64,000 bases of DNA from Demequina soli (GCF_000971195.1 NZ_BBLZ01000001.1:600667-664666); one strand, 5' to 3'. Counted from the first letter of the stretch, positions 33,393 through 43,901 are shown. Notes: a model not told the origin generated them from the sequence alone. Made by a program: numbers and translations.

Positions 33393-34607
33393 TCACACGG
33401 CGCGGGACGGGACCTCCACCACGGCGGCGGACCCGACGGCGTCGACGACCAGGCGGCCGTCGGTGTGCGCGACGAAGGCCGCCTCGCCGCGGGCGAGCGT
33501 CACGCTGCCCCGTTCGCCGTGGACGGTGGCGGTGCCGTCGACCGCGAGGACGATGCGCGGCCCGGGTGCGAACGCGGCGGTCCCGCGCTCGACGACGCTG
33601 AGGTCGAACTCGTCGACCGGGGCGGGGTACCTCGTGACGGGTCCCACGCGCTCCGGGACCACCACCGGCGGCGGCAGCGGCGTGCCGTCGGTGAGGTGCA
33701 CGAGCAGGTCGATGTCGACCGCCTTGGGGGTCAGCCCCGCGCGCACCACGTTGTCGGAGTTCGCCATGATCTCGACGCCCACGCCCGACTGGTAGGAGTG
33801 GATGACGCCCGCGCCGGTGAAGCACGCCTCGCCGGGCTGGAGGCGGACCACGTTGAGCGCGATCGCGACGAGCGCGCCCGGGTCGTCCGGGAACTCGAGC
33901 GCGGCGGCGGAGGCGACCGCGAGGGACTCGGGCACGCCGGAGCGCCCGCCCACCTCGACGAGCGCCTCGAGAGCCGCGGGGGCGTCGGGGTCGCGCAGCA
34001 CGGACTGGACGAACTCGCCCAGCGCGACGGTGGGCTCGGTGGCGTTCGCGAGCGCCTCGGCCCAGCGCCGCGTGCACGGCCGGCCGAGCCACACGAGGTC
34101 GTGCGCCACGGCGGAGGCCGGACGGAAGCCCGCCAGCAGCGTCATCGGGGTGAGCGCGACGATCATCTCGGGCTTGTGGGAGCGGTCCTTGAAGGCACGA
34201 TGCGGCGCGTCGAGCGGGACGCCGTGGCGGTCCTCCGCGCGGTACCCCTCCTCCGCCTGCGCCAGGGTGGGGTGCACCTGCAGCGACAGCGGCTTCGCGA
34301 TGGCGAGCATCTTGAGGAGGTAGGGCAGGCGCTCCCAGCGCGCGACCAGGCCCGGACCGAGCATCGCCTCGGGGGCGCGCGAGATCAGGGTGTCGAGCGG
34401 AGCTGACTCGCCGGGGTGGAGCCCCGCCTCGTCGGCGCCGTCGTGGTGCGCTGCGGTCGCGATCGCGGGCGCGCTCGGATGAGCGCCCCACCACGCCTCG
34501 GCGACAGGGTCGCCGGATACGGCGCGGCCCACGAAGTCCTCCAGGACCTCTGTCATCCCCCAGGCGTACCGCTGAACTGTCGGCTCGAGTCGATACACGG
34601 CCGCCAT
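33393..34607 (-). CDS. manA: Mannose-6-phosphate isomerase, class I
   Basis: A 404-residue cupin enzyme converting fructose-6-phosphate and mannose-6-phosphate. Zinc-site motifs are LSLQVHPTLAQAEEGY (Gln and His), SHKPEMIVAL (Glu) and GEACFTGAGVIHSYQSG (His), with NSDNVVRAGLTPK near residue 290. It diverges from serC; only 43 bases separate the two starts. Confidence 0.92.
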   Translation of the reverse strand: MAAVYRLEPTVQRYAWGMTEVLEDFVGRAVSGDPVAEAWWGAHPSAPAIATAAHHDGADEAGLHPGESAPLDTLISRAPEAMLGPGLVARWERLPYLLKMLAIAKPLSLQVHPTLAQAEEGYRAEDRHGVPLDAPHRAFKDRSHKPEMIVALTPMTLLAGFRPASAVAHDLVWLGRPCTRRWAEALANATEPTVALGEFVQSVLRDPDAPAALEALVEVGGRSGVPESLAVASAAALEFPDDPGALVAIALNVVRLQPGEACFTGAGVIHSYQSGVGVEIMANSDNVVRAGLTPKAVDIDLLVHLTDGTPLPPPVVVPERVGPVTRYPAPVDEFDLSVVERGTAAFAPGPRIVLAVDGTATVHGERGSVTLARGEAAFVAHTDGRLVVDAVGSAAVVEVPSRAV

Positions 34608-34650
34608 GATGCCAGCAAAACGTCGTCAGGACCGCCACTACAGTGAGGCC

Positions 34651-35775
34651 ATGACCGACATCATCGCCATCCCGAGCGGTCTGCTGCCGCGCGACGGGCG
34701 CTTCGGATCCGGCCCCTCGAAGGTCAGCGACGCCCAGCTCCAGGCCCTCGTGGCCAGCCAGCCGCGGGTGCTCGGCACCTCGCACCGGCAGGCCCCCGTC
34801 AAGGACGTCGTGCGCGACATCCGGACCATGCTCGGGGAGCTCTACTCGATGCCCGAGGGCTACGAGGTGATCCTCGGCAACGGCGGCTCGACCATGTTCT
34901 GGGACGCCGCGGCGTTCTCCCTGGTCCGCGAGCGCGCCCAGCACAGCGCATTCGGCGAGTTCGGCTCGAAGTTCGCGAAGGCGACGGACCTCGCACCCCA
35001 CCTCGGCGCATCGTCCCTCCGCACCGCCCCCGCGGGCGAGGCGGTCCTGCCCGAGGCCGAGGACGGCATCGACGTCTACGCGTGGCCCCACAACGAGACC
35101 TCGACGGGCGTGCGCGTGCCCGTGCTGCGCCCGGCCGGGATCGGCGACGCCCTCACCGTCGTCGACGCCACGTCGGCGGCGGGCGGCGTCCGCGTCGACA
35201 TCGCGCAGGCGGACGTCTACTACTTCGCCCCCCAGAAGAGCTTCGCCTCGGACGGCGGCCTGTGGTTCGCGATCGTCTCCCCCGCCGCGATCGCGCGCAT
35301 CGAGGAGATCGCGGCGAGCGGCCGGTGGATCCCCGAGTCGCTGTCCCTCAAGGTCGCGCTCGACAACTCGCGCCTCGAGCAGACGCTCAACACGCCCGCG
35401 GTCGCGACGCTCGTGATGATGCGCGCCCAGCTCGAGTGGATGCTCGCCGGCGGCGGCCTCGAGTTCGCGGCGGCCCGCTCGGAGCGGTCGTCGGGGATCC
35501 TCTACGACTGGGCGGGACGAACCGGATGGACTGAGACATTCGTCACAAACCCTGACCTGCGCTCGCCCGTGGTTGCGACCATCGATCTGCACCACTCCGT
35601 GGACTCGGCCGAGCTGCGCCGCCACCTGCGCGCTCAAGGGGTTGTCGATATCGACCCATACAGGAAGCTCGGCCGCAATCAGGTCCGCGTGGGTGTCTAC
35701 CCCGCGGTGGATCCCGAGGACGTCGAGTCCCTGGTGCGGTGCATGGACTACCTCGTGGAGAGATTGCTGACATGA
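34651..35775 (+). CDS. serC: Phosphoserine aminotransferase
   Basis: A 374-residue PLP enzyme of serine biosynthesis. FGSGPSKVS at the N-terminus, GNGGSTMFWDAAAF, and the PLP lysine in YYFAPQKSFASDGG near residue 197 mark the actinobacterial SerC branch. TACAGT lies six bases before the ATG, so it is probably leaderless. It overlaps the next gene by ATGA. Confidence 0.94.
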   Translation: MTDIIAIPSGLLPRDGRFGSGPSKVSDAQLQALVASQPRVLGTSHRQAPVKDVVRDIRTMLGELYSMPEGYEVILGNGGSTMFWDAAAFSLVRERAQHSAFGEFGSKFAKATDLAPHLGASSLRTAPAGEAVLPEAEDGIDVYAWPHNETSTGVRVPVLRPAGIGDALTVVDATSAAGGVRVDIAQADVYYFAPQKSFASDGGLWFAIVSPAAIARIEEIAASGRWIPESLSLKVALDNSRLEQTLNTPAVATLVMMRAQLEWMLAGGGLEFAAARSERSSGILYDWAGRTGWTETFVTNPDLRSPVVATIDLHHSVDSAELRRHLRAQGVVDIDPYRKLGRNQVRVGVYPAVDPEDVESLVRCMDYLVERLLT

Positions 35776-36593
35776 CTGAAGAGCAGGATGTGCTGGAGCG
35801 CACCCGCCGACGTCGTCGTCACGCTCCGGCCATCCTGCTCGGTGGGCTGCCGGTCGTGATCGCGTCGACCGCCTTGGCGGGCGCCTACACCTTCGTCCCC
35901 GCCTCCGCCTCCTACGCGAACGGCGCCGTCGACGTGCCCGCGGTCACCGGCGAGCAGCCGACCGCCGCGCCGTCGATCACGGCCGCGGAGGACGCCTCGG
36001 ACTCGTTCGAGGCGCACCCCGTCACCGTGAGGCCGGCCCCCCAGCCCAAGCCGACCCCCACCGCGACCGCCGCCGCGACGCAGGCCCCGGCCACCGCATC
36101 GTCCACCGCGACGCGGACCACCGCGCCCGCCGCGACGACGACCTCGACGCAGGCCGCCCCGGCCGCCGTCGACTTCCTCGCCTACTGCGCGCACCCGCAG
36201 GCGCCCTCCTCGACGTCGAGCGTGAGCGGCCTGCTGAGCGCCGTCAACGCCGAGCGGGCGAAGGCGGGCATCGCGCCGCTGAGCTGGTCCGGCTCGCTCG
36301 CCTCCGCCGCGGCCTCGTGGTCGCGGACCATGGCCGCGCAGGACTCCGCCACCTCCGCCCCGGCGGACGCGCTGGCGCACAACCCGAACCGCCCAGGCGC
36401 GGAGAACGTCGGCGTGATCTACCGCTCCACGGGCATGACGGAGGGCTCCGCGATGGGCAAGCTCCACGTCAACTGGGTGTACTCGGCGGGCCACTGCGGC
36501 AACCTCATGAACCCGGCGTACACGCAGATGGGCGCGGGCGCCGCGGTCACCGACGACGGCACCACCTGGTACGCCACGGAGGAGTTCCGCTGA
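35772..36593 (+). CDS. Membrane-anchored or secreted CAP-domain (SCP/PR1) protein
   Basis: A 273-residue protein with a basic N-terminus (ERTRRRRRHAP), one hydrophobic segment (AILLGGLPVVIASTALAGAY), a Pro/Ala/Thr-rich linker to about residue 135, and a CAP-superfamily domain: SGLLSAVNAERAKAGIAPLSW, RPGAENVGVIYRS, and VNWVYSAGHCGNLMNPAYTQMGAGAA. Start chosen at 35772 because ATGA overlaps the serC stop. The extracellular function is unknown. A GGACGATGCG-type site lies in the linker (ASS codons). Confidence 0.85.
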   Translation: MTEEQDVLERTRRRRRHAPAILLGGLPVVIASTALAGAYTFVPASASYANGAVDVPAVTGEQPTAAPSITAAEDASDSFEAHPVTVRPAPQPKPTPTATAAATQAPATASSTATRTTAPAATTTSTQAAPAAVDFLAYCAHPQAPSSTSSVSGLLSAVNAERAKAGIAPLSWSGSLASAAASWSRTMAAQDSATSAPADALAHNPNRPGAENVGVIYRSTGMTEGSAMGKLHVNWVYSAGHCGNLMNPAYTQMGAGAAVTDDGTTWYATEEFR

Positions 36594-36606
36594 CGGTCGG
36601 GCAGCG

Positions 36607-37779
36607 TCAGTCGTCGCGGTGAAGGTGCGCGGGCGGCCTGCGGGGCACCCACGCCCAGAACCCGCCCGTGGTCGCGATGCCGATCCCGCCCACCGCGAAG
36701 TACCCGAGCGGCAGCGCGACAAGCGCGCCGAGCGACACGAGCGCGGGCCCCGCGAGCCCGCCGGCGTCCTGGAGGATCATCCAGATCCCCGTGAACACCG
36801 AGCGACCCCGCTCGGGAGCGACGTCCGCGCCGAGCGTCATGACGAGGCCCGACCCCCACCCGTTGCCGATGCCGAGCAGCAGCGCCGCCGCGGTCACCTG
36901 CGCGACGCCGTGCGTGAACGGCAGCGCGATGAAGCCCGCGGCGAGCAGCAGCGAGGACGGGATCGCGGTCCACAGGCGCCCGCGCCGGTCCATCGTGCGG
37001 CCGGCGGGATAGAAGAGGAGCATGTCGATCCCCGCCGAGATCGAGAACACGAGCGTCGCCACCTCCGGGCTGAGCCCCACGTGCGACGCCCACAGCGGGA
37101 TCACCGCGATGCGCGCCTGACGCAGCGCGCCGGTCGCCACCACCGTGATGCCGAGAGTCGCGAGCAGGTGCCGGTGCTCGCGCGCGACCTCGCGCAGCGC
37201 GACCCGCTCGCGCGGGCGGACGATGCGCCGGTCGCCCCGCATGCCGACCACCGCGAGCACGGCCATCGCCACGAGCACGCATGCCGCGCCGAACCAATAC
37301 GTGGCGGACAGGCCGAAGGCCGCGATGAGCGCGGCCCCCACCAGGGGGCCGATGAAGTTGCCGATGCGCCAGATCCCCGCGAGCGACGTCATCGACCGCG
37401 CGATGAACGCGGGCGGGATGACGCCCAGGATCTGGTCCTGACGGGCCACGTGGTACGACGCGTGACCCAGGCCGATGAGGATCGCGCCGGCCATGAACAC
37501 GCCCAGGTCGGGCGCGGCGGCCGCCACGAGCGAGCCGGCGGCGAGGACGCCCAGCGCGATCAGGGCAGCGTGCGCGGAGCCCCGACGATGCGCGAGCGCG
37601 CCGCCCAGCGCCGAGCCGGGCAGGCGGCCCAGCTGGTACGCCGCGACGGCGAGCGAGCCGAACACCGCGCCGTGGCCCATGTGGACCACGCTGAGCGCGA
37701 GCTCGGGCAGCATCGCGCCGATGCCGATCTCGGCGATGAAGGTGGGCACGTAGGCGCGCGCCGCGAGCGCGCGCACCAC
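36607..37779 (-). CDS. MFS transporter (single)
   Basis: An MFS permease of about 390 residues, not closely similar to the three tandem MFS proteins. It has FIAEIGIGAMLPELALSVV at the N-terminus, QLGRLPGSALGGALAHRRG in loop 2-3, and GRTMDRRGRLWTAIPSSL in the middle loop. The start is uncertain: GTG at 37779 is used. A CTG at 37815 (LTEAPAPAP) has GAGGAG seven bases upstream and would overlap the DUF3027 stop, suggesting coupled non-standard initiation. Convergent with the CAP-domain gene, 13 bases apart. Confidence 0.82.
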   Translation of the reverse strand: MVRALAARAYVPTFIAEIGIGAMLPELALSVVHMGHGAVFGSLAVAAYQLGRLPGSALGGALAHRRGSAHAALIALGVLAAGSLVAAAAPDLGVFMAGAILIGLGHASYHVARQDQILGVIPPAFIARSMTSLAGIWRIGNFIGPLVGAALIAAFGLSATYWFGAACVLVAMAVLAVVGMRGDRRIVRPRERVALREVAREHRHLLATLGITVVATGALRQARIAVIPLWASHVGLSPEVATLVFSISAGIDMLLFYPAGRTMDRRGRLWTAIPSSLLLAAGFIALPFTHGVAQVTAAALLLGIGNGWGSGLVMTLGADVAPERGRSVFTGIWMILQDAGGLAGPALVSLGALVALPLGYFAVGGIGIATTGGFWAWVPRRPPAHLHRDD

Positions 37780-37807
37780 GCGCCCCGAAGGAGCCGGGGC
37801 GGGCGCC

Positions 37808-38710
37808 TCAGTCAGCCTGAGGCTCCTCGCCCTCCTCCTGCTCGGGCATGGGCTCCTCGACGGCCGCCTCCGCGGCGACGGGCTCGGGCTTGACGGGCTC
37901 GGGCTCGACGGCCTCCGCGGCGGGCGCCTCCGCCTCGGGCTCGGACACCGGCTCCGGCTCGGGCTCCGGCGTGAGGTCGACGGGCACGGCGACCTCGTTC
38001 TCGAAGACCGGGTCGGCGTCGGGCCACTGCGTGGCGCCGCGCTCGACATCCGTCTCGGAGTGGGCGCCGCAGCCGTGGTCGACGCTGACGACGCGGCCGT
38101 CGTCGGGCGACCACTCGTTCGCGCACGCGCCGAAGCGCAGGCGCATCGAGCCGGTCAGCGGGATGAAGAACGCGCAGGTCGAGCACGGCGAGGTCGACGC
38201 GATCGCGGACGCGGCGGTCGGGCCGTGCGAGCCGCGGTACCAGCGGTCCGCGACGTCGACGCGGCCGTCCTGGCTGAGCACGCGGGCGCGGCCCAGGCCG
38301 AGCTCCCAGTTCGCGACGCGGTCCTCGTCCTCGTCGCCGGTGGCCTCGAAGCCCTGCACCAGCCGGGCGTCGCCGTGGATGTACGGCAGCACCATCGAGG
38401 GCTCGAGGTCGCCCGGGCGGACACGGTCGGCCCACGGCACCCACGCGGGGGCGAGCAGCGCATCGTCCGCGGGCACCAGGTGCGCCTCGCAGACGGTCGC
38501 CTGCTTCTGGCGGGGCGCGCGCGCGAGCGTGACGGACCAGACCCAGCCGCGGTAGCCGGGCATGGTGCACTGGAACAGGTGGGTGACGAGGCGGTCCTCG
38601 ACGACCGTCGCGGAGAGGTGCTCGCCGACGACCGATGCGTCGTCGGCGGCCTCGACGGCGGCCTCGCGGGCGAGGTCGACGGCGGCGACCAGCACGGCGT
38701 CCTTGGCCAT
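37808..38710 (-). CDS. DUF3027 protein
   Basis: A 300-residue protein of the actinobacterial DUF3027 family, function unknown. Conserved-looking blocks are HLFQCTMPGYRGWVWSVTLARAPR near residue 60, VPWADRVRPGDL, and the cysteine cluster SPCSTCAFFIPL ... FGACANEWSPDDGRVVSVDHGCGAHSE (about 200-240), possibly a metal site. The C-terminal 60 residues are Glu/Pro/Ala-rich. It starts in TGATG with the cold-shock gene stop, so the two are translationally coupled. Confidence 0.85.
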   Translation of the reverse strand: MAKDAVLVAAVDLAREAAVEAADDASVVGEHLSATVVEDRLVTHLFQCTMPGYRGWVWSVTLARAPRQKQATVCEAHLVPADDALLAPAWVPWADRVRPGDLEPSMVLPYIHGDARLVQGFEATGDEDEDRVANWELGLGRARVLSQDGRVDVADRWYRGSHGPTAASAIASTSPCSTCAFFIPLTGSMRLRFGACANEWSPDDGRVVSVDHGCGAHSETDVERGATQWPDADPVFENEVAVPVDLTPEPEPEPVSEPEAEAPAAEAVEPEPVKPEPVAAEAAVEEPMPEQEEGEEPQAD

Positions 38711-39090
38711 CAGGCGTCCAGCTGGTCCGCGACGGCCCGCAGCACGGCGGCCACCGGCTTGGCCTTGGCGGGCTCGGGGTAGCGGCCCTTGCGCAGCGTG
38801 GTGGAGACACCGTCGAGCATCTTGATGAGGTCCTCGACGATGACCGTCATCTGGTCGGCGGGCTTGCGCAGGTTCGCGGCGATGGACGGCGCGGGCTCGA
38901 GGACGGTGACGTTGAGCGCCGACGGGCCGCGGCGGCCGTCCGCGACGGAGTACTCGACCTTGGCGCCCGGCTTCACGGTGGTGCCGGCGGGCAGGGCCGA
39001 GGCGTGGAGGAAGACCTCCGAGCCGTCCTCGCTCGCGATGAATCCGAACCCCTTGTCGGAGTCGAACCACTTCACCTTTCCAGTGGGCAC
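38710..39090 (-). CDS. Cold-shock-domain protein with actinobacterial C-terminal extension
   Basis: A 126-residue protein. Residues 1-65 are a cold-shock domain with RNP1-like KGFGFIAS and RNP2-like VFLHASAL. Residues 75-126 (DQMTVIVEDLIKMLDGVSTTLRKGRYPE) are the helical extension seen in the longer actinobacterial Csp. The GTG start (VPTGKVKWF) aligns with the usual MPTGKVKWF. It should bind single-stranded RNA or DNA. Confidence 0.9.
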   Translation of the reverse strand: MPTGKVKWFDSDKGFGFIASEDGSEVFLHASALPAGTTVKPGAKVEYSVADGRRGPSALNVTVLEPAPSIAANLRKPADQMTVIVEDLIKMLDGVSTTLRKGRYPEPAKAKPVAAVLRAVADQLDA

Positions 39091-39305
39091 ATCTACCTCG
39101 TTCGTCGTACGGGCGCCGCGCTTCGGTGCCCCGCACGATTCTAGCCGGACCCTGCGACGCTCGGCCCCGGCGCTCCGCTCGCCCCGTTCAGGACCCCGGG
39201 ACGATGCGCGGGTCGGGCGCCGCGCGGGAAGGGGCTTTGCATCGGGTGCGGCGTTGTGGGCAGACTGGGCGTGTAGAGGGAAACCCGGAACCACTCGAGG
39301 TGACA

Positions 39306-40016
39306 ATGCCCACGGCCACGACGCCCGCCTGGCTGCTCCCCGCGTACGTGCGCGAGGCGGTCGCGGTGGGTGCGAGCGCACCCGAGGAGCAGGTCTCCGA
39401 GGCCGGCGCCCGCCTGCTCGCGCGGTGGATGAACCCCGCGCGTCGCTTCCACGACGTCCGCCACCTCGTCGAGCTGCTCCAGCGCGTGGACGAGCTCCAG
39501 CAGGAGACGCGCCTGCCGCACTGCGTGCGGCTCGCGGCCTGGTATCACGGCGCGGTGTTCTCCTCGGACTCCGAGTCGGCGTACGCGAACCGCGGCGGCG
39601 AGGACGAGGACGCGAGCGCCGAGTACGCCCGCATGGAGCTGCGCGACCTGGGCGTGCCGGACCTCAAGATCGAGGCCGTCGCGGCGATGGTGAAGGGACT
39701 GTCCCGCCACGTCGCCACCCCGGACACCCCCGACGCCGCGGTGCTGTCGGACGCCGACCTCGCGATCCTCGCGTCCGACCCGCAGCGCTACAAGACGTAC
39801 CTGCGCGACGTGCGCGAGGAGTACGCCGAGATCCCCGACGCGCGCTTCTACACGGCGCGGCGCGCGATCGTCGCGAAGCTGCTGGGCCGCGAGCGCCTCT
39901 ACACGAGCCCGCTGGGCGCCACGTGGGAGTCGCAGGCGCGCCAGAACCTCACGGCCGAGCTCGCGCGGCTCGACAAGGCGATCGCGGCGATGTCCACGGC
40001 CGCCGACGCCGGCTGA
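39306..40016 (+). CDS. Predicted HD-superfamily metal-dependent phosphohydrolase
   Basis: A 236-residue soluble protein. FHDVRHLVELLQRV near residue 47 and LAAWYHGAVFSSDS near residue 78 match a divergent HD-domain family; in most members the second motif has His-Asp or His-Asn. AAMVKGLSRHVATPDTPDAAVLSDADLAILAS near 125 supplies the later His and Asp. GAGGTGACA precedes the ATG. Substrate unknown. The 215-base gap before it is shared with the divergent csp gene. Confidence 0.75.
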   Translation: MPTATTPAWLLPAYVREAVAVGASAPEEQVSEAGARLLARWMNPARRFHDVRHLVELLQRVDELQQETRLPHCVRLAAWYHGAVFSSDSESAYANRGGEDEDASAEYARMELRDLGVPDLKIEAVAAMVKGLSRHVATPDTPDAAVLSDADLAILASDPQRYKTYLRDVREEYAEIPDARFYTARRAIVAKLLGRERLYTSPLGATWESQARQNLTAELARLDKAIAAMSTAADAG

Positions 40017-40103
40017 TCCCTCCACCGCTCGCGCGCGGGTCCTCGCGCACCGCGCCGCAGGGTTCCTAGCCTCGGGTCACCGAGCCCACCCGAGGAGGAC
40101 ACC

Positions 40104-40391
40104 ATGGAGTACCACGTCGACGCGGCCGAGGTCTCGGCCGCCTCCGCCCGCGCCGCCCGGTCCGCGGACGCCATCCGCGGCGAGGTCGCGGCACTGATGT
40201 CGCAGCTCGTCGCGCTGGACGCCACGTGGCAGGGCTCCGCCGCCGCGGCGTTCGCGGACGTGCGCGAGCAGTGGCGCGGAGCGCAGGCGCACGTCGAGTC
40301 GGCGCTCGACGCGATCACGGGCGCCCTCGCACACGCCGCGCGCTCGTACGAGGAGGCCGAGGCGACGGCATCCCGGCTGTTCGCCCGGTAG
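40104..40391 (+). CDS. WXG100 (ESAT-6-like) protein
   Basis: A 95-residue helical hairpin protein with the central motif TWQGSAAAAF (WXG at about residues 42-44) and heptad-like Ala/Leu patterns on both sides. CGAGGAGG precedes the ATG. Members are substrates of type VII secretion; no ESX ATPase gene is in the window, so the partner system lies elsewhere or is absent. Confidence 0.88.
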   Translation: MEYHVDAAEVSAASARAARSADAIRGEVAALMSQLVALDATWQGSAAAAFADVREQWRGAQAHVESALDAITGALAHAARSYEEAEATASRLFAR

Positions 40392-40417
40392 AGGACGCGC
40401 GGCCCTACGCTCGGAGG

Positions 40418-40684
40418 GTGATCCTCCTCGACCCGCCGCTGTGGCCCAACCACGGGCGCATCTGGGGGCACCTCGTCTCGGACGCGTCGCTCGAGGAGCT
40501 GCACGCGTTCGCCGCGCGCGCCGGGATGCCGGAGCGCGCGTTCGACCGCGACCACTACGACTACCCGGCGGACATGCGCGACGCGCTCGTGGCCCTCGGC
40601 GCCGTCGAGGTGTCGACGCGCGAGCTGATCCGCCGCCTGCGCGGCTCGGGGCTGCGCGTCACGGCGGCGCAACGGCGTTCCTGA
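40418..40684 (+). CDS. DUF4031 protein
   Basis: An 88-residue protein starting VILLDPPLWPNHGRIWGHLVSD, with MPERAFDRDHYDYPADM in the middle, as in the small actinobacterial DUF4031 family. TACGCT six bases before the GTG suggests leaderless initiation. Function unknown. Confidence 0.85.
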   Translation: MILLDPPLWPNHGRIWGHLVSDASLEELHAFAARAGMPERAFDRDHYDYPADMRDALVALGAVEVSTRELIRRLRGSGLRVTAAQRRS

Positions 40685-40720
40685 GCACCGCGTTCTCCCC
40701 CGGCCGCCTCCCCTGGCCTT

Positions 40721-40819
40721 CCTCCACACGGATTCTGCACTTGCGCGCGCCCTGGTCGGGCGATGCAACGGGAGTTGCATCGCTGAATCGCTTCATCGGG
40801 AGCGGTGTGTGGATAGAGG
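40721..40819 (-). repeat. Family A element, copy 4 (core 40724-40812), inverted
   Basis: An 89-bp core in the orientation opposite to copies 1-3, matching the plus-strand gene that ends 40 bases before it. It starts CCACACGGATTCTGCAC, as copy 6 does, and carries GGGAGTTGCATCGCTGAATCG, close to copy 1 read on the minus strand. Confidence 0.82.
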
Positions 40820-40844
40820 TCACACGCGGCCCGGGCGGAGGCGA

Positions 40845-41030
40845 ACCGCGGGCGGACCCGTAGCGGGCGGACCCGCGCCGAGCGCACCCGCGCCGCGGGC
40901 AGAACTTTGAGAATCACCACCGACAACCGGCGGCGCTCCGGGGTGGAAGCTCAAAGTTGACGCAGCGGGCGCCGCGGGCCGGCCCGAGCCGCCACACCGC
41001 CACACCGCCACACCGCCAACCCACCCACGC
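40845..41030. repeat. Gene-free stretch with tandem repeats and an AACTTTGAG hairpin
   Basis: The only gap over 300 bases (40685-41111). After family A copy 4 it holds: GCGGGCGGACCCG twice (40849 and 40864), then a diverged third unit; an inverted repeat AACTTTGAG (40903-40911) with CTCAAAGTT (40950-40958) plus inner CCACC / GGTGG; and three exact GCCACACC units from 40991. No coding frame with a plausible start was found. Confidence 0.7.
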
Positions 41031-41035
41031 ATGCG

Positions 41036-41076
41036 GAAGGCCCCCGCCCCGGAACGGATCCGGAACGGGGGCCTTC
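41036..41076 (-). terminator. groEL terminator hairpin
   Basis: Perfect 11-bp arms GAAGGCCCCCG (41036-41046) and CGGGGGCCTTC (41066-41076), 36 bases beyond the groEL stop. Confidence 0.85.
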
Positions 41077-41111
41077 GCGGTGAAGCGATCGGGCCCGGCG
41101 GCCCTCAGGGC

Positions 41112-42879
<1,768 letters not shown>

Positions 42880-42887
42880 CGCCGATT

Positions 42888-42914
42888 CTGGCACTCTCCC
42901 CCGCCGAGTGCAAA
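42888..42914. promoter_or_regulatory. CIRCE operator 2 (degenerate) overlapping the groEL promoter
   Basis: CTGGCACTC, nine bases, GAGTGCAAA: a second CIRCE-like site 35 bases further upstream. On the minus strand the same bases give a promoter with -35 TTGCAC, a 17-base spacer and -10 CAGAAT. One operator covers the promoter and the other covers the start region. Confidence 0.8.
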
Positions 42915-42985
42915 CGGCTCGGAGGGTGTTCGCCGAGGGCGTGCCGCGCATCGTCCCGTGCGAGGCACGACGCGCGCGCGACGCG

Positions 42986-43606
42986 TCAGGGAGCGGTGAC
43001 CAGCTGGACCTCGACGTCGACCGCCGTGGTCGGGGTGCCCTGCACCACGGTGTCGATGCCGAGCAGCGACGCGACCTCGTTGGCGGTGTCCGCCATGTCG
43101 TCGCTCGCGTACACGACCTGGTTGGCCGAGGGCAGCGAGCCGGTGAGGTTCGCGGCGGTCGGGGCCCCGAAGCCGGCGTCCGTGAGGATCTGCGCCTCCT
43201 GGGCGGCGAGGCCCTGGATGCCGGAGCCGTTGAGCACGGCGGTGGTCGCGTCGTAGTTGACCACCGGGGTGGGCGTGACGGACGGCTCGGGCGACGCGGT
43301 CTCGCTGGGCTCGGGGCTCGCCGAGGCGGACGGCGAGGCCGATGCGGAGGCGGACGCGCTCGGCTCCGCGCTCGTCGAGGCGCTCACGCTCGGGCTCGTC
43401 GAGGCCGACGGCTCGGGCGTCGCCTTGCCGGTGTTCCACAGGAGCTGCGCGGCCACGAACGCGAGGAGGCCGGCGACCACGAACACGACGACCGGGATCA
43501 GCGCGATCTTCCACCACGGCCGCGGCGCGCGGTGCACGCCGACGGGGCCGCCCTTGCCGGCGATCTGGTCGAACTCGTCCTGCGGATACTCGGTCGTCAC
43601 GGGCAC
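42986..43606 (-). CDS. Membrane protein with LytR C-terminal domain
   Basis: A 206-residue protein: short cytoplasmic N-terminus, one membrane helix at about 33-55 (IALIPVVVFVVAGLLAFVAAQLL), a Ser/Pro/Glu linker with SASASASAS repeats, and a LytR_C-type domain from about 115 (ATTAVLNGSGIQGLAAQEAQILTDAGF). The GTG start is chosen with TAGGGT directly upstream. Probably cell-envelope related, acting outside the membrane. Lies in the usual ung-DUF3263-LytR_C neighbourhood. Confidence 0.87.
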   Translation of the reverse strand: MPVTTEYPQDEFDQIAGKGGPVGVHRAPRPWWKIALIPVVVFVVAGLLAFVAAQLLWNTGKATPEPSASTSPSVSASTSAEPSASASASASPSASASPEPSETASPEPSVTPTPVVNYDATTAVLNGSGIQGLAAQEAQILTDAGFGAPTAANLTGSLPSANQVVYASDDMADTANEVASLLGIDTVVQGTPTTAVDVEVQLVTAP

Positions 43607-43622
43607 ACCCTACCTTCGGAGC

Positions 43623-43901
43623 TCACGCTTCCCCATCGAACGAGGATCGGCCGCGACGACGCGTCGCCCTCATCCGGCGCAGGCGCTGGACCAGCATCGG
43701 GTCGTGCGCGAGCGCGGCCGGGGAGTCGATGAGCGAGTTGAGGACCTGGTAGTACTGCGTGGCGGTGAGGCCGAAGTCCTCGCGGATGGCGTCCTCCTTG
43801 GGACCCGCGAAGCGCCACCAGCGCCGCTCGAAGGCGAGGATCGCGACGGAACGCTCGTCGAGCGCGGCGTCGTCGGCCACGCGGGCTGCGGTCGCGTCCA
43901 T
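43623..43901 (-). CDS. DUF3263 protein
   Basis: A 92-residue basic protein with ILAFERRWWRFAGPKEDAIREDFGLTATQYYQVLNSLID, the core of actinobacterial DUF3263; HTH-like by pattern, possibly DNA-binding. A longer open frame upstream runs over ung and the tRNA and is rejected; GAGGAGG precedes the ATG at 43901. It ends 17 bases before the LytR_C start, likely an operon. Confidence 0.87.
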   Translation of the reverse strand: MDATAARVADDAALDERSVAILAFERRWWRFAGPKEDAIREDFGLTATQYYQVLNSLIDSPAALAHDPMLVQRLRRMRATRRRGRSSFDGEA

